DNA of 64,000 bases, taken from NCBI GenBank assembly GCA_029706075.1, contig JAINUG010000135.1:1737501-1801500 (forward strand), given 5' to 3'. A program made the translations under genes and the position numbers. The notes below the pieces were generated by a model. The model made no database searches and was not told the DNA's origin. It worked only from the letters and a program-made list of their open reading frames with translations. Below, in pieces: positions 43,835 through 55,980 of the stretch (its first letter is position 1; each line of letters begins with the position of its first letter). This stretch comes from Aldrovandia affinis. Lineage: Eukaryota; Chordata; Actinopteri; Notacanthiformes; Halosauridae.

Positions 43835-44500
43835 TGACATAACAAAATAAATCATGCGACACAAAAGGGTTTTTCATTGCTCTCCATTGTGCAAGCCACT
43901 AACATGGCTAATGCTGTATGCCACCTCCTGTCACCAGTTGACTTCCTTTCTGTTTGGATACACATACATTTCCCGTTTATGGCAGTTTTAGAATATTCAT
44001 ATTCATATTTGACAGTCTTCTGAATGAATCTCATTAAATGAAGATGGACGTAGACCTCTCGTTATTTTCGTTCGGGCATATGGGTTTTTTGATTAACGCC
44101 AGGCATCCATTTACTAGCACAATGGCTTCCTGAGCTTATTAAAATAAAAAATAAAAACTTGTTTTATAAAATACAGCCCAAGGACTGTATAACTTTAGGG
44201 GCAGCACGATGGTGCTCTGGCTGGTAGTTTCAGCCAGTAAGGGCCTTGAGGGATTAAGCACGTGGGTGTACTGGGGCTTTGGAACCAAAGCCCCAGCTGC
44301 CGTTTTAAGACCCAAGCCTTTCGGAGAAGCATTAAAAACTTTATTCTAGCAGCACTAATAGAGGACGGGACAAGACATTATGGCCTTCCTCTCGAGGAAT
44401 TTCTGCTTTTGGAAAATAACAAGTTCCAATTGACTAAAAGGGGCCAGTGCCATTTCCCAACGTATTTCTTTTCTGTGAGGTGCATCTGCTTTCCATTGTC
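43835..44500. other. Unassigned gap
   Basis: AT-rich; GGGGCAGCACGATGGTGCTC near 44200 faintly resembles the head of a fish SINE or L2 repeat (CACGGTGGCGC) but is too short to call. Confidence 0.3.
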
Positions 44501-44506
44501 TTAGAT

Positions 44507-44687
44507 CAGTGTTTCTCAATCCAGTCCTACAGGGCACACTGCCCTGCATGTTTTCATTCCAACCACCACTTAATCATGCTCAAGTGATCATTAACAGACG
44601 ACCGATGCAGATGATAGGTTGGGAGCGGAGGTTGGAATTTAAATTTCCAGGGCAGTGTGCCCTGTAGGAGTGGATTGAGAAACACTG
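44507..44687. mobile_element. hAT MITE, 181 bp, with 8-bp target duplication
   Basis: Terminal inverted repeats of about 40 bp start CAGTGTTTCTCAATCCA on both ends and continue CTCCTACAGGGCACACTGCC. Flanks TCTTAGAT at 44499-44506 and 44688-44695 are identical. No coding capacity. The long and little-changed terminal repeats suggest a fairly recent insertion. Confidence 0.9.
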
Positions 44688-44699
44688 TCTTAGATAACT

Positions 44700-45298
44700 G
44701 TGGGAGGAATTCGGTAACATTAAAACATCAAGTATCGCAAAATAAGCAGGTAATAATTGTTGTGGACCATGGCCCATTTGTAACACCAACAACCTCAAGT
44801 TTAGGGGGACTTGCAGAGCTACATAAGTATGGATTATTATCTTGGAAACAAAGGACATGATGGATTCTCTGGCACCCATGAGTTTGAAAATTAGTTTTTT
44901 TTTCCCAATCCAATTTATGTAGATACATTTGGCATGGATTCCTTTGAATATTGTAGACATACTAATTGAATACTGGGGCTACAGACATTCCAGGTATTAT
45001 TGCTTCACCCTCGCAGTGGCTGTAAAATATTAAGTAATTGCTATTAAACAATTCACCTGACAGTTACTGCTGAGGTTTATGACTTGTCTCTACCAATGCT
45101 GGGCACAGGAGCATATGTCAGCATTATCACAAGTTGGAATAAAAGGAACTGGCTTGCAAACAGAAGGTAATCTGGACCGCAGGCTCGAGAGCTCCATCTC
45201 TAGAGATTCTGGGAGCAGAAGGTAGAGTTTGAGATTGGTTCTAGCAATTTCCAGCCAATGGGTGAGTTGGCTTGAATTTCCACCTGTAATCAGAGCAC
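44700..45298. other. Unassigned gap
   Basis: No gene or named repeat recognised. Confidence 0.4.
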
Positions 45299-45299
45299 A

Positions 45300-45412
45300 C
45301 ATACAGGCAACTGCCAAAAACAAAGGAAGCACTGGAGTAAATTAAGTGTTCTGGCAGCTCAACCACTTAGAGAGCCCCTTCATCCTATGGTGAAGCATTA
45401 CCATCCTGATGT
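45300..45412 (+). mobile_element. Tc1-like remnant flanking the minisatellite
   Basis: CAACTGCCAAAAACAAAGGA and GCACTGGAGTAAATTAAG (45309-45347) match the terminal repeat of the Tc1 family at 53345. Then TTCATCCTATGGTGAAGCAT and TACCATCCTGATG (45380-45410) match the transposase segment encoding HP-VKHYHPDG. Everything between the two pieces is deleted. The 37-bp array starts directly after it. Confidence 0.65.
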
Positions 45413-45414
45413 AT

Positions 45415-46200
45415 GCTGTAAGGTTATGAGCAGCCTAGTCAGCTCATAGTGCTGTAAGGTTATGAGCAGCCTAGTCAGCTCATAGTCCTGTAAGGTTATG
45501 AGCAGCCTGGTCAGGCTCATAGTGCTGTAAGGTTATGAGCAGCCTTGTCAAGCTCATAGTAATGTAAGGTTATGAGCAGCCTAGTCAGGCTCATAGTGCT
45601 GGAAGGTTATGAGCAGCCTGGTCAGGCTCATAGTGCTGTAAGGTTATGAGCAGCCTTGTCAAGCTCATAGTAATGTAAGGTTATGAGCAGCCTAGTCAGG
45701 CTCATAGTGCTGTAAGGTTATGAACAGCCTGTTCAGGCTCATAGTGCTGTAAGGTTATGAGCAGCCTGGTCAGGCTCATAGTGCTGTAAGGTTATGAGCA
45801 GCCTGGTCAGGCTCATAGTACTGTAAGGTTATGAGCAGCCTAGTCAGGCTCATAGTGCTGTAAGGTTATGAACAGTCTGTTCAGGCTCATAGTACTGTAA
45901 GGTTATGAGCAGCCTAGTCAGGCTCATAGTGCTGTAAGGTTATGAACAGCCTGTTCAGGCTCGTAGTGCTGTAAGGTTATGAACAGCCTGTTCAGGCTCA
46001 TAGTGCTGTAAGGTTATGAGCAGCCTAGTCAGGCTCATAGTGCTGTAAGGTTATGAACAGCCTGTTCAGGCTCATAGTGCTGTAAGGTTATGAGCAGCCT
46101 GGTCAGGCTCATAGTACTGTAAGGTTATGAGCAGCCTGGTCAGGCTCATAGTGCTGTATAGGTTATGAGCAGCCTGGTCAGGCTCATAGTAATGCAAGAA
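45415..46200. repeat. 37-bp hairpin minisatellite, about 21 units
   Basis: The consensus unit is GCTGTAAGGTTATGAGCAGC followed by CTGGTCAGGCTCATAGT (37 bp). The first two units are 36 bp. Each unit can fold on itself: TATGAGC pairs with GCTCATA, or AGCCTG pairs with CAGGCT. Two unit types alternate, GAGCAGCCTGGTC and GAACAGCCTGTTC; the second is a perfect palindrome around its centre and its two variable bases always change together. The array decays into AATGCAAGAAAAGTCTTA-type sequence until about 46310. No coding potential. Confidence 0.95.
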
Positions 46201-46309
46201 AAGTCTTAGCAGCCTGAGGTTTCTGGTCAGGCTCATAGTACTGTATAGTTATGAGCACATATTGTTTCAGGCTCATAGTAATGCAAGAAAAGTCTTATGA
46301 GGTTTCATA

Positions 46310-46600
46310 CATATTGTTTATGACCAAGTGTGGCTCCCTTTTGACCTCCCTCTCATCTGCGCACAGAACCATCCGAGTCAGGAGAGGCTGCCAGAGCAGC
46401 AACCATGGGCAAACAGAGACAGATTAAGGGAGAGAGAAGTCCCAAGTTAACAGGTCAGATTGTGACAAGAGTCTCTTCAAGGCCATATCGGCCATAGGAA
46501 TATGGTGAACCGTTATAGAGTGGGACTACCTGATTTACCATATACTATAGGGTTAGTGTGGCTAATGCCTTGACCTGATGGTTCTGATGCTGAGGCCTTT
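46310..46600. other. Unassigned gap
   Basis: No coding or repeat signal recognised. Confidence 0.35.
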
Positions 46601-46601
46601 A

Positions 46602-46722
46602 ACTAATGTCCCTGTCTTATCTGTTATTGTGTTGTTGCTGTGTTTTTTTATTTTATTGATGTAAAGCGCTTTAACTCAAGGGGCTATAGAAATAAAGTTT
46701 TACTTACTTACTGAAAGTGATA
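46602..46722 (+). mobile_element. LINE 3'-tail fragment (AAGCGCTTTA type)
   Basis: TTGATGTAAAGCGCTTTAAC and GGGGCTATAGAAATAAAG match the tail AAAGCGCTTTGAG...GCTATATAAATAAA found on many fish LINE insertions, ending in TTACTTACTTA. Only the tail is left. Confidence 0.55.
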
Positions 46723-48017
46723 TTTTGGCACACAGGAGACCCATGTTCAAATCTTCTCGGTCACATATGTCTATAAACAGTGTTTATGTAACCTTATACA
46801 ATTTTTTGTGTCTTTAAATGTGACATTGTGAGTGACTGTGACATGATACCAGAGGCACCAACATTTATTCTGGTCCAGTACTCTGTGAACACAATTACTC
46901 TTCTGTTTAGTTTTTTTTTTTTGTTTTTTTTGATGGCAGCAATTTTTAAGAGGAAAGAAATAGTATTTTTTTCCATTTCCATGGCAGCAGTTCTGAAGAG
47001 ATAAATTAATTCTTCCCAGTTTTGTTTATTATTTATTTATTTATTTTTGTGGCAACAATAAGCTTCTATAGTATTGCACAGGTTTATGAGTTTAAAAAAG
47101 CAAAAAACAAAGAACAAAGAAAGAGTGCGCATAGTAAGAAAATGTCCTTACATGTTTCTGCTTTCCTTGCAGATTTTATCCCATCCAATTGTGTTTCTGA
47201 AAAGTGGAATTAGAGTGGAGTTTCTTTTGTAGGAGCTCAATTTCCAAAGTCCACAATTTTTCACGATTACAGTCAGAGGCCCTTATAAAAGATGTCAGCA
47301 GAGTTTATTTTCCCCATTTTAGTTGTATTTATATTTGTATTTATTTTCAGAAACAGGCTTTGACAGAGCTGATGACACACAAGGATAAACTCCATCTCAG
47401 GGGTTTCCAACAATAGAATGCAATAAAGAGAAGGACAGATTGTGTGTAAACCTTTGGCATCCTCTTAAAAGAATGTTTATTTTTTCTCACCCTTTATATT
47501 TGAAGTATTGAGTATTTGAAGTTACAGCACAGAATACAAGTTGAAAAAGAAAAGTACAACATAACCCATATCATGCAATTCCTTAAAGAAGTGATTCAGA
47601 GCAGTCTTATCTACTTAAAAACATGACTCCCCAAGTGTAACTACAGTATAAATATTGACCATGGAGAAACAAGCAGGTGAACAATGTGTTAGTGCATACT
47701 ACACAATATTTAGTGAGCAATATACGTTGTATGTTGTTATCGTTTGAGGAAGAACACACTTTAGAATTTGAATTAGGGTATGGCTGGGTTTGCCGCAAAC
47801 CCAGTGCATATTCGTATACTGTACATACACAATGTTGGGATAGTGTTAAAATAGGTCTTAAAAATGTAAGACCGAAAAACATTTGAAATAAGCTGATTTC
47901 CCTTGTAAATTATGTTTTTGTATCAAAACTACTATACTTTTTGGCCAATAAAATCCATCAAAAACCATTAACGCTATAATTATCACTTGTAGAGTAGATA
48001 ATAGTATCCCATGAACA
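46723..48017. other. Unassigned AT-rich stretch
   Basis: Contains T-rich runs (46910-46935, 47025-47050) but no gene or named repeat. Confidence 0.4.
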
Positions 48018-48340
48018 AATTATTAGCTAATGATTTATAAATGTCTAATAAGTATTTATAAATGATTGGTGCCTGATTAGTAACTGTGTTATTAACCATT
48101 AGTGATGATGTATGCCTGTTGTTTATATTTTGAAATGGCTTTGGCCTGCTGTTTCACTATTTAAAAAAATAAGTATATTTTATATAAAATTCAATCTGAC
48201 ATTTAAATTCCATTGTTGAAGGTGTCTGCTATCCTTCTGAAATGTGCTAATAAGGCCAGAACATGTTGTTACTAATCACTTATATCTAGTCTAATCATTT
48301 ATAAGTAGTTATAAGACATTTATAAATCATTAGCTAATAG
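48018..48340. mobile_element. AT-rich inverted-repeat MITE
   Basis: The left arm (48020-48083) TATTAGCTAATGATTTATAA, ATGTCTAATAAGTATTTATA and the right arm (48268-48339) are inverted copies of about 65-70 bp. The right outer sequence continues TTATAAAGTGGC, common at the end of this type of fish MITE; the left outer end is eroded. No coding capacity; superfamily not assigned. Confidence 0.7.
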
Positions 48341-48549
48341 TTTGATAGTTGTTATAAAGTGGCCAAGCAAGATGTGCAGTGTGCAGAAATAGTGAGAATA
48401 TTACTAGTCATATTCCTACATTACTCGATGCGATTGCTAAAAGGTTTTTATTGTCAGTATTTGCATTTCTCTGCCCATGAAAATACGTTGGTATAATAAA
48501 ATGAAATATTATGGAATCCGCTTACTGCTCCACACTTGCTTGTGAATAC

Positions 48550-48825
48550 AACTGTGCATACAGTTTCTCGCTACAATTACTGGTATTGAATAATATAAAG
48601 GAAAGGCACAATTTATGCAGTAGTCTGCCAATGGTGGAATAAATAAATCATTGCACGGAATGGTATCAGTGGTCAGGTAGCTGCTCCAAAATTCCTTCCA
48701 TAAACAACTGTTTCTCACTACAATTACTGGTATTGCATTATATAAACAAACGACGCAACTTATGCAGTAGTCTGCCAATGGAAGGATAAATAAAACATTG
48801 CAAGGAGCGGTGTTAGCTCACAGGA
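48550..48825. repeat. Two-copy tandem duplication, about 147 bp
   Basis: TTTCTC(G/A)CTACAATTACTGG at 48564 and 48711, and TTATGCAGTAGTCTGCCAAT at about 48614 and 48760, mark two direct copies. Several mismatches show that it is not very recent. Confidence 0.88.
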
Positions 48826-48829
48826 AGGA

Positions 48830-49373
48830 GGGACAGGTAGAAAATAAAACATTCGCTTTATTACTGATACGTTTTCAGTCATCAGCATCTTCTGCGTTAT
48901 TGTTTATGAGTTTTCATGTAGTTTTTTTCCTCTGCCTCACCTGTGACCCCCTCAAGCTCTCCAAGAGTAAAAGCAAAAGGGAAGAGGTGTGTATTGGTGT
49001 ATGTGTGTATATCTATATGCATGTATGCATGTGTGTGGAGAAATTCACTATATATTATTTTCCAAAATGGTAATGTTTCTGTTTCTGTGTAGGGTACTAT
49101 GGGGAAGAGGGAGCACGTAAAAAAAGAGAGAGCTAGCCCAACCCCCACATCCAATAGTCCTTCACAGCTCCAGCCAGAAGATAACTCACTCTGGAGCAGT
49201 GGAGAGAAGAGGGTCACAGCTTTGAACCCATGCACCCCCAATTGTATATAATTGTAATTATACATAATAATTGACTCAACAATCATGATTATTTTAGAGT
49301 TTTTGGTTGTTATTTATACTGTCGGATTAAATTAAACTAATTGTTAGTTTGAGTTGTGCTTTTAGATTAAAAC
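48830..49373. other. Unassigned gap
   Basis: A GTGT/ATGT-rich patch lies at 48990-49035; no gene or named repeat otherwise. Confidence 0.35.
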
Positions 49374-49377
49374 CCTA

Positions 49378-50907
49378 TGTGACCAAGTAGTACAGTCAGA
49401 ACCAATAGCTATGCCGGACTACGCCACGATGGGAATTGCGCCCAAATAAATATTTTTAACACTAATGGTAAAGCGGAGGTTTCCCCAATAGGTCTATTCA
49501 ACTAAATGAATGGAGCAGAGACGTGAGTTCAAAGGGAAAGATATTCAAGTTTATTTAGAATTTCAAGGACCTGCAAAGAAAGGGTACTAAATCAGAGGCG
49601 GGAACGATGCAGATTATGAAAAAGGGGGTATGAATTTATTAAACAATTAGCGGTTAGCAAAGCCGAGACAGCAAATACAACCGGGGCAATTGCAGATTAA
49701 GATTTGTCCTAAAATCAAAACAGAAACCAGCTGCCAAAGGCACCATATAAAGGAAGGAGCGAGACAGCCTGACTAGGGGGAGGTATACTTACTACCAGGG
49801 GCTATTCCAGGTACACACCAATCATGCTTGTGCTCTGGTGACTCACGCACACACGTGCACATACCACGCACACACTGCACTCTGTGAAGAAAAGGTGGAA
49901 GACAGTGTTAAGGGTAAATATCACAAAAGGACATGCAGTGAAGTGAAGGGGAAGGGGGCCCCCTGTTCTATAACCACCCCCACTAGTCTGGAGGCTTGGC
50001 TCTTCGGGCAGGTCACTAAAAGTTACACAATGTTTCATATGCAGGTAGGGCTAAAATGTAATATGCACTGAGACAGTTGGCTTCATCAAAATAAACAAAA
50101 GACATGCGAACTGCACTAGTGCAGAAAAACAAACTAATAAGGCGAGACTCAAATCAGCCTATGCTGAGAAAGGCTACGGTAGTGATAACTAGGTAGCACT
50201 CGATGAGTCATACCAACTAGTAATGGTTTAAAGATAAGTGTCAAACTGCAATGACGGTTTCGCATTCAAAAGCATACACCAAACAAACGTCACGCAGTTC
50301 CCACAACGTCATTGGGAACATTAAAGTTACACCAGGACATGTTGTAACCACAAAAAGGGGAAGGCGCAAACACTAATCTAGGCAAAACAGCAGCTAGGCG
50401 AGCCTAGAAACAGAAATAAAGCCCATTCTTACATGCTAAACATCGGACAATGCTAACATTAAAATACATTACCTCGGAAAAAGTTCCTACAGTTACCGTG
50501 AACACACTAATAACATAATTAAAACACATACCTCGGAGTCAATGTGCACTCCTACTTGTACCACTAAATAAAACAGAGTCTCGTCCTGACAACGTTAAGC
50601 ACTGCAATAACTGCGCGACCTACGAATTCCCATTGCCAACATTGCCACGTTACAAATACATTCATGTATTAAATATACTTAGCAGCAAGCGAAGTGAAGT
50701 CTGGTAAACGTAAACATACCTCACGAGTATAACAAGATCTGAAACCATGGGGCAGAACGGGAACCAGGAAACCAGCTTGATTAGGGCGCGTTTTCATGGT
50801 CTTTATATACACGCGTAAATCAGCCTAAATGGCTTACCTGACCAGGAAGTACTTTACGTCATACAAGGGGCGGTGCTTAAGGATTACAAGTGCTGAACAC
50901 TGTTACA
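49378..50907 (-). mobile_element. Long solo LTR, minus strand
   Basis: On the minus strand it begins TGTAACAGTGTTCAGC and ends TACTTGGTCACA (TG...CA), flanked by CCTA on both sides (49374-49377 and 50908-50911). A TATA box (GTGTATATAAAGACC) lies about 95 bp from its start, near 50805, and AATAAA signals lie toward its other end (near 49550 and 49635). The TGTAACA...GTCACA ends suit Ty3/gypsy LTRs. At about 1.5 kb it is long for an LTR. No internal region is attached. It could instead be another type of element; boundaries are moderately sure. Confidence 0.6.
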
Positions 50908-50911
50908 CCTA

Positions 50912-51280
50912 TTTCTCTCAAAATGTTTAGTCCTGTGTTCTTTCTGGTGGAAGGCTTACTTGGGGTCCTGGCACTTCTCATGGTTAACTTCATATTACAA
51001 AGCAGTGGTAACTCCTATTGCCACAGTATTTGGTATGGATAATATATACACCCTAACCTTGCATTGCACTCTGTTTGCATATGGATGAAACATCCTTCAT
51101 ACCTTAGAAAAAAAGTATTATTTTCATAAAATACCTTTTTTTTTTTTTTACTTTGAACTGCTATATGTGATCATGTACCATTTGGAGCAGAATTTGTTGG
51201 CAGATTTGGGTAACCGAGAGACTTCTGATACAACTGTGAGTCAACACTTGGAGTTGTGTGTTAATATTATCATGAGAAAA
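50912..51280. other. Unassigned gap
   Basis: AT-rich, no gene or repeat recognised up to the A tract. Confidence 0.35.

Positions 51281-51282
<2 letters not shown>

Positions 51283-51314
<32 letters not shown>
51283..51314. repeat. Poly(A) tract, about 32 bp
   Basis: An uninterrupted A run. It could be the tail of a retroposed sequence, but nothing upstream is recognisable. Confidence 0.9.
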
Positions 51315-51319
<5 letters not shown>

Positions 51320-51321
<2 letters not shown>

Positions 51322-53338
51322 GAGTGAAAAATGGCCAAAAATCTGTTCGGGTTCCAAGGGTTAAGCTTGAAAGACAAATGTGGTTTTCTTCTGTGGTTCA
51401 ACCATTTCCCTCTGGAACAAACAAGCAAAACAGCTGCTTAGGTCATTTGTAATACTCTACAGTTTAGCCTGTGGTTATCTCGCCACGTTAATTGGCAGCT
51501 CATTCCTCCTGCCAGGTAAAAACACAGAATGATAAAAGAACAGCTAAGAAGTGTGGTGGGGCATGATGGGAAAAAAAGTGTCCATGGCCCTGCATTTGCT
51601 GAAGGCAGACTTTTGCCAGAAAAACAAAACAATAAATGAAACAAGAACATCAGGAACCCAGCCATTTTCTAGATTGCCCTCTACAATGTGCCGGCAAAAA
51701 GTATACTTCATAACCACATCCAAGAAATCCATTTGTTTGAGTGAGAGCTAATACTTTTTTTTTTAACTGCTGAAATGAGTTGGGTAACAAGGACGTTGTT
51801 GAGTAGGCCCAGAAGAACAGCCATTTGATAAAGTTCTACACACTACCAGCTTAATTAAAATTCTGAACGTGATTTAATTGCATATTGTATAAAGATCGTA
51901 CTAGCATCCAAGGCAATGCAGTAGCAATTTCCCAATCATATTACAAGGAAACATGATAGCAGAAGTAGTATAAATATCATCTACCGCTGTGTTGAATCAA
52001 AAATTGTGAAGAGAGTGTTCAAGAGTGTTGTTTGTCAGTTTTTCAAAATACTTATTAAAAGCTCTAAAACTATTTTATATATTCAGCAAGTATACAAACA
52101 ATGAATAATTTCCAACAGTTTATAATTGATTTCCTCAGAGCAAAAGACTTTTCCCAATTTGAATAGGCCTTGATTTAGTGTTTAAAAACTCCTCTAAGTT
52201 AAGTACCATGAGATTCAGAGTTTATTAATATGCCTTATCCAACAAACTGATCAATCGCGGCTTTATCATTTTTTAATTAGAATTCTGGTTGACTGAGAAC
52301 GCATTTTTCCAGGCTGCAGATCCATATCACTGAAAATGTCAGCCCTCGAACCCAATGATTATCGCAGCCTTGTAAAGTTGTGCACTATAAGAGGGCACTT
52401 GGTAATTACTGGATGGATTTGTTCACTCACAGCACGTCATTAGTCTCCGGGTCAAACGCAATTTGTGCTTGCCGCAGTTTAACTGCATCTCTGACTTAAA
52501 ACTGCAGGGTCACATATTGTGTAAGCCTCAAGATTATACAGGTAGACTGACCCTTTGATGGCTGGGAAAGTAATAACTTCCAATTAATAGCAAATGATTT
52601 CATGTAATTACTTCTAACACCTAGTGCCTTGGGCATCAACTGTGGCTCCCTCTCTCACAAACACTCACACACACACACACACACATACAGTGAGTGTGTC
52701 CACATTGCGTGTGTCTGAAGGCTCGTAGGAGACAATATCTTGGTTCAAAAAGACAGGAACTAAAACAATATATGTACTGTGGTGGTGAGGAGGACAGGAA
52801 AGGAAATGGGGTGGATTAGAGGAATTTTGATCAAGAATACAACATAAGCTTCTGGTATGTTTGATAGTGAGCATTTAAAGACCTACCCTCCAGCCTTCCT
52901 CTGCCTGTCTACTCTTTCAAATTTACTTTTGCTTAATTGTAAAACAACATCACCACGGTGACGAACTTAGCCATCAATGAGATGAGACGTCAGCTCTTAA
53001 TGATGTGAACATTAATCAAGGGTGTCTGCTCAACTAGTGCATGACCTTAATCTTTTAAAGTCTTATCGTGTAAAACACCTGAGAAGTCAATGTTTTATTC
53101 AGTCCACACACCGTGCTTTGCGCAGTCTGATGGAATCCAATCATTAATAAGAGTGTGGGAGACGTCAGGTCATTAAAAAGTGTCTCTAACGCACACGCTC
53201 ATCAGGTGAGACCATCTCACGGCCCATTGGGCAAACTGCACGGGGGACCATTAATTATCCTTGAGTTGAGCTGGGGGCTCGTCGCCCATTTCGGAAACAT
53301 TGCGTGAATTTCACATGTAAAATGTCCAGGAAACACAT
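51320..53338. other. Low-repeat stretch; possible enhancers at 52240-52520 and 52960-53260
   Basis: Only a short CA microsatellite (52665-52685) interrupts it. Segments 52240-52520 and 52960-53260 are balanced in composition and rich in ATTA/TAAT-type cores (TTTTTAATTAGAATTCTGG near 52270; GGGGGACCATTAATTATCC near 53240). No coding signal. Confidence 0.3.
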
Positions 53339-53339
53339 G

Positions 53340-53690
53340 GTCAGGAAACCCATGAAAATAAAGGAAGCACTTGAGTAAATGAGGGATACACAGTATGTTG
53401 AAGGCAGATGCTTCCAAACAGCCATAGTTCCTGAGTTAATTAAACATCTCATCATGCTTAGGGTCATACATAAATATTCTGGGCAGGCCCAGTTGCCCAT
53501 TATTTTTGCTATCATGGCTAGAAGAAGAGATTCCAGTGACTCTCAAAAAGGGGTGATTGTTGCGGTAGGTTTGCCAGGAGCTTCAGTGACGAAGGCTGCT
53601 CAACTTGCTGAAATTTCACAAGGGAGAGTGGTTGTATTGCCATGGAAGTCTGGGAAAGACATCACCGACTAGGGACGACTGTGGTCAAAA
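53340..53690 (+). mobile_element. Tc1-like element 5' part with transposase start
   Basis: Begins with the terminal repeat GAAAATAAAGGAAGCACTTG, then the leader, then an ORF from 53514 encoding MARRRDSSDSQKGVIVAVGL followed by PGASVTKAAQLAEISQGRVV. This is the paired-like helix-turn-helix at the start of the teleost Tc1 transposase (family: ...ERGVIVGARLAGASVTKTA). It stops after about 50 residues and the rest of the element is missing. Same subfamily as the pieces at 17.7, 37.8, 43.2, 45.3 and 62.5 kb. Confidence 0.8.
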
Positions 53691-53699
53691 GCTCATTGG

Positions 53700-55225
53700 T
53701 TCGATGCAAAGCAAATGTGATAACACATGATATTTGTATATGTGGAAATGTGGCATATACGTGTGGGGAATGTGAAACGTCAAAAAAACTTGTGATTCAC
53801 GTGCAGAATTGATGTGATTTTTCCAAATTTGCTATCTAGATAATTTAAATACATTTGACATATTTCAGAATCATATTCACAGCACACTAATCTAATATGT
53901 GAACTAATTATGAACGTAAATCTGTTATACAAAAATACAATATTTTACAAATGCTATAGTTCTGTTGCTGATGTTTTTCAGCTGATTTTGTTGGTTACAC
54001 TTTAATGATCAGTGTCCTCTGAGTGGCACAGATCATTTTGCAGTTGCATTTGCGACAATAATGCTCCAGTGTAAATGAGGAAACACGGTGAACATTCAGC
54101 ATCGTTCTGATCACCATAAATGTGGCTGTGTGCATCTCCGGGGTTTCAGTCCTGTGCCTCTTTCGAAATGCCGGGTCTCCACCTTCTCTTCAAGGTGACA
54201 CAGGGATGTAATTCAGTCCTCGTACAAGGCCATTAACCATACATAATTGTTCTGACCTGGTGCACTTTGTTGCTTTACATTTATTGGTGAGATACCTTCT
54301 TCAGCTACTGAACATTAATCAAGAATATCTATGCATGCAGAGGTGCTTTCACTAGGGGTCAAAGAAGACACGCCCCACTAGGACAGTGAAACATGAGATA
54401 ATGTGTCTCTCCCTGGACATTTGTTTGAGGACTAAACGCTGGCAGCTTTGACTTTTGTTGATGGAAATACTACTAAAAATTCTAGACCTGGGGAGAGTTA
54501 GGCTGAACGAATAAAGAATGTCCGAGCGACTGTGCAATGCTTCATTTTCCGTGGCATCAAAAGCAATCACTTCTAAGTAAAGGGATGTGGCCTACAGACT
54601 CAAGTATCAAATCTGCAACTTTTCAAGAGAGGCCACGGCGGTCCTTCACCCAGACGGCCGCGGAGCAGACATTCCCACTTTCACCCACATGTTCCCCCCA
54701 TCGATCGCTCTGAGTATTGACCAGCCTTTATGATTTACAATGCCGCGTTGAGTCATGGCCCCATAAAACGCATTCTGCATGGTGCTTACTCCTTGCCTCA
54801 GGATCACACCATGATTCACCCCGTTGTGGTTGGCATGACGTCGCCCCCGGCCCCCTCTCTGATTCACAGCCCACATCCAGACAGCCGTGTGCTCAGTCAG
54901 TCAGTCAGTCATCTCTGTAGGTCAGGCTCCATTTCACTCAGGCGGGAAGGTCTGATTACTTCACGGAGAATCACTCCTGTGCAGGGCCTTTTCACCTGCT
55001 GGCTGCTGAGGGCTAAGAGGCGATAAAAAGGCATTTTTATAGAAAGAACGTGCGTGAAGCCCTTTGGCAATTGACATCACGAATAGCAGTGTGTGACTCA
55101 GCAAGCACAAGCCTGATTCCAGCCTCCCTCTTTTTAAACACAGTGCCACACACATATTGGGGTTAGCAAAGCACATTCCCCTTCTACTGAAGGTATTTAG
55201 TTTTGATCACACGTATTTGGATAAT
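53700..55225. other. Low-repeat stretch
   Basis: No gene or named repeat. The part at 54600-54970 is GC-balanced with CpGs (GGCCACGGCGGTCCTTCACC) and a short CAGT tandem (54893-54911); it could be regulatory. Confidence 0.25.
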
Positions 55226-55230
55226 AAGGG

Positions 55231-55675
55231 TGTGACACTGGGAGAGGTGGAGGGAGGAGTAGAGAGGGCTGTGCCTCCCTTTTGGCTGTTGTCAGGTGCT
55301 CCTGTTCCCTCCCACAGCCTGGAGAGGACTACAGGGCCTTGGACAGCAGCGGCCTCACTTACAGGCAGGCTCACCTGAGGCTAATGAGCAATCAGCTCAG
55401 CTGTGAGCCATTGCCTTCGTTAGGCCATTATAAAAGCACAGCCTTCCATGCCTGAAGAGGGGTTTTGGGGCATGGAGGCAGAAGTGCTGTTTTTTTTTGT
55501 TGCCGTTTCCCTATATTTTATCGGTTTGGAGTTAAATGCGTTATCTTTGTGTTTTGTTTTAATTGTTTGAAAAGAGTAATAAATTAGCCTTTGGCCTATT
55601 AAACCATATATTTTTTTGTTAGTCTTTCATCCACTCACCACACGGCATAGGGGCCACCCCTGTCACCTTGCTACA
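55231..55675 (+). mobile_element. Solo LTR with 5-bp target duplication
   Basis: A 445-bp unit starting TGTGACACTGGGAGAGG and ending CACCTTGCTACA, flanked by AAGGG on both sides (55226-55230 and 55676-55680). TATA box ATTATAAAAGCACAGCC near 55430 and AATAAA near 55580 fit LTR order. The 5-bp duplication and TGTGACA start suit Ty3/gypsy. No internal region remains. A related copy lies in opposite orientation at 55981-56399. Confidence 0.8.
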
Positions 55676-55680
55676 AAGGG

Positions 55681-55980
55681 TTATACATTATATGCTGTTG
55701 TATTCTGAATTTTTCAACCAGTTAATGACAATAACCTCCATATTTATGCTGCTTTTGTATTTTTTTTATCTGACTTTTTCAGGATCTTCAGTGCTTTTGA
55801 TTATAGTGTGGCAGTGAAACCGGAGTACTTTTTTCAAGATAAAGAAAGTTTATGTTAGAGACAACTCTGATATTAATTACATTACCTTTACTAATATACT
55901 CCTACTCTGATTTTTTTGAGCAGTTGCTCTCCAGTAAGTTATTCTCCATTGTTGCAGCTACCCTGAGTAAAATATAATAT
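55681..55980. other. Spacer between two LTR-like copies
   Basis: About 300 bp of AT-rich sequence with no coding content; it shows no sign of being element interior. Confidence 0.5.

Noticed and set aside
45415-46200. A regularly spaced repeat array resembling a CRISPR array.
   Set aside because: The units are directly adjacent with no unique spacers, and the host is a vertebrate; it is a minisatellite.
53379-53672. A 97-codon frame containing a helix-turn-helix.
   Set aside because: It is the first part of a Tc1 transposase preceded by its terminal repeat; the rest is missing, so it is not a host DNA-binding protein.
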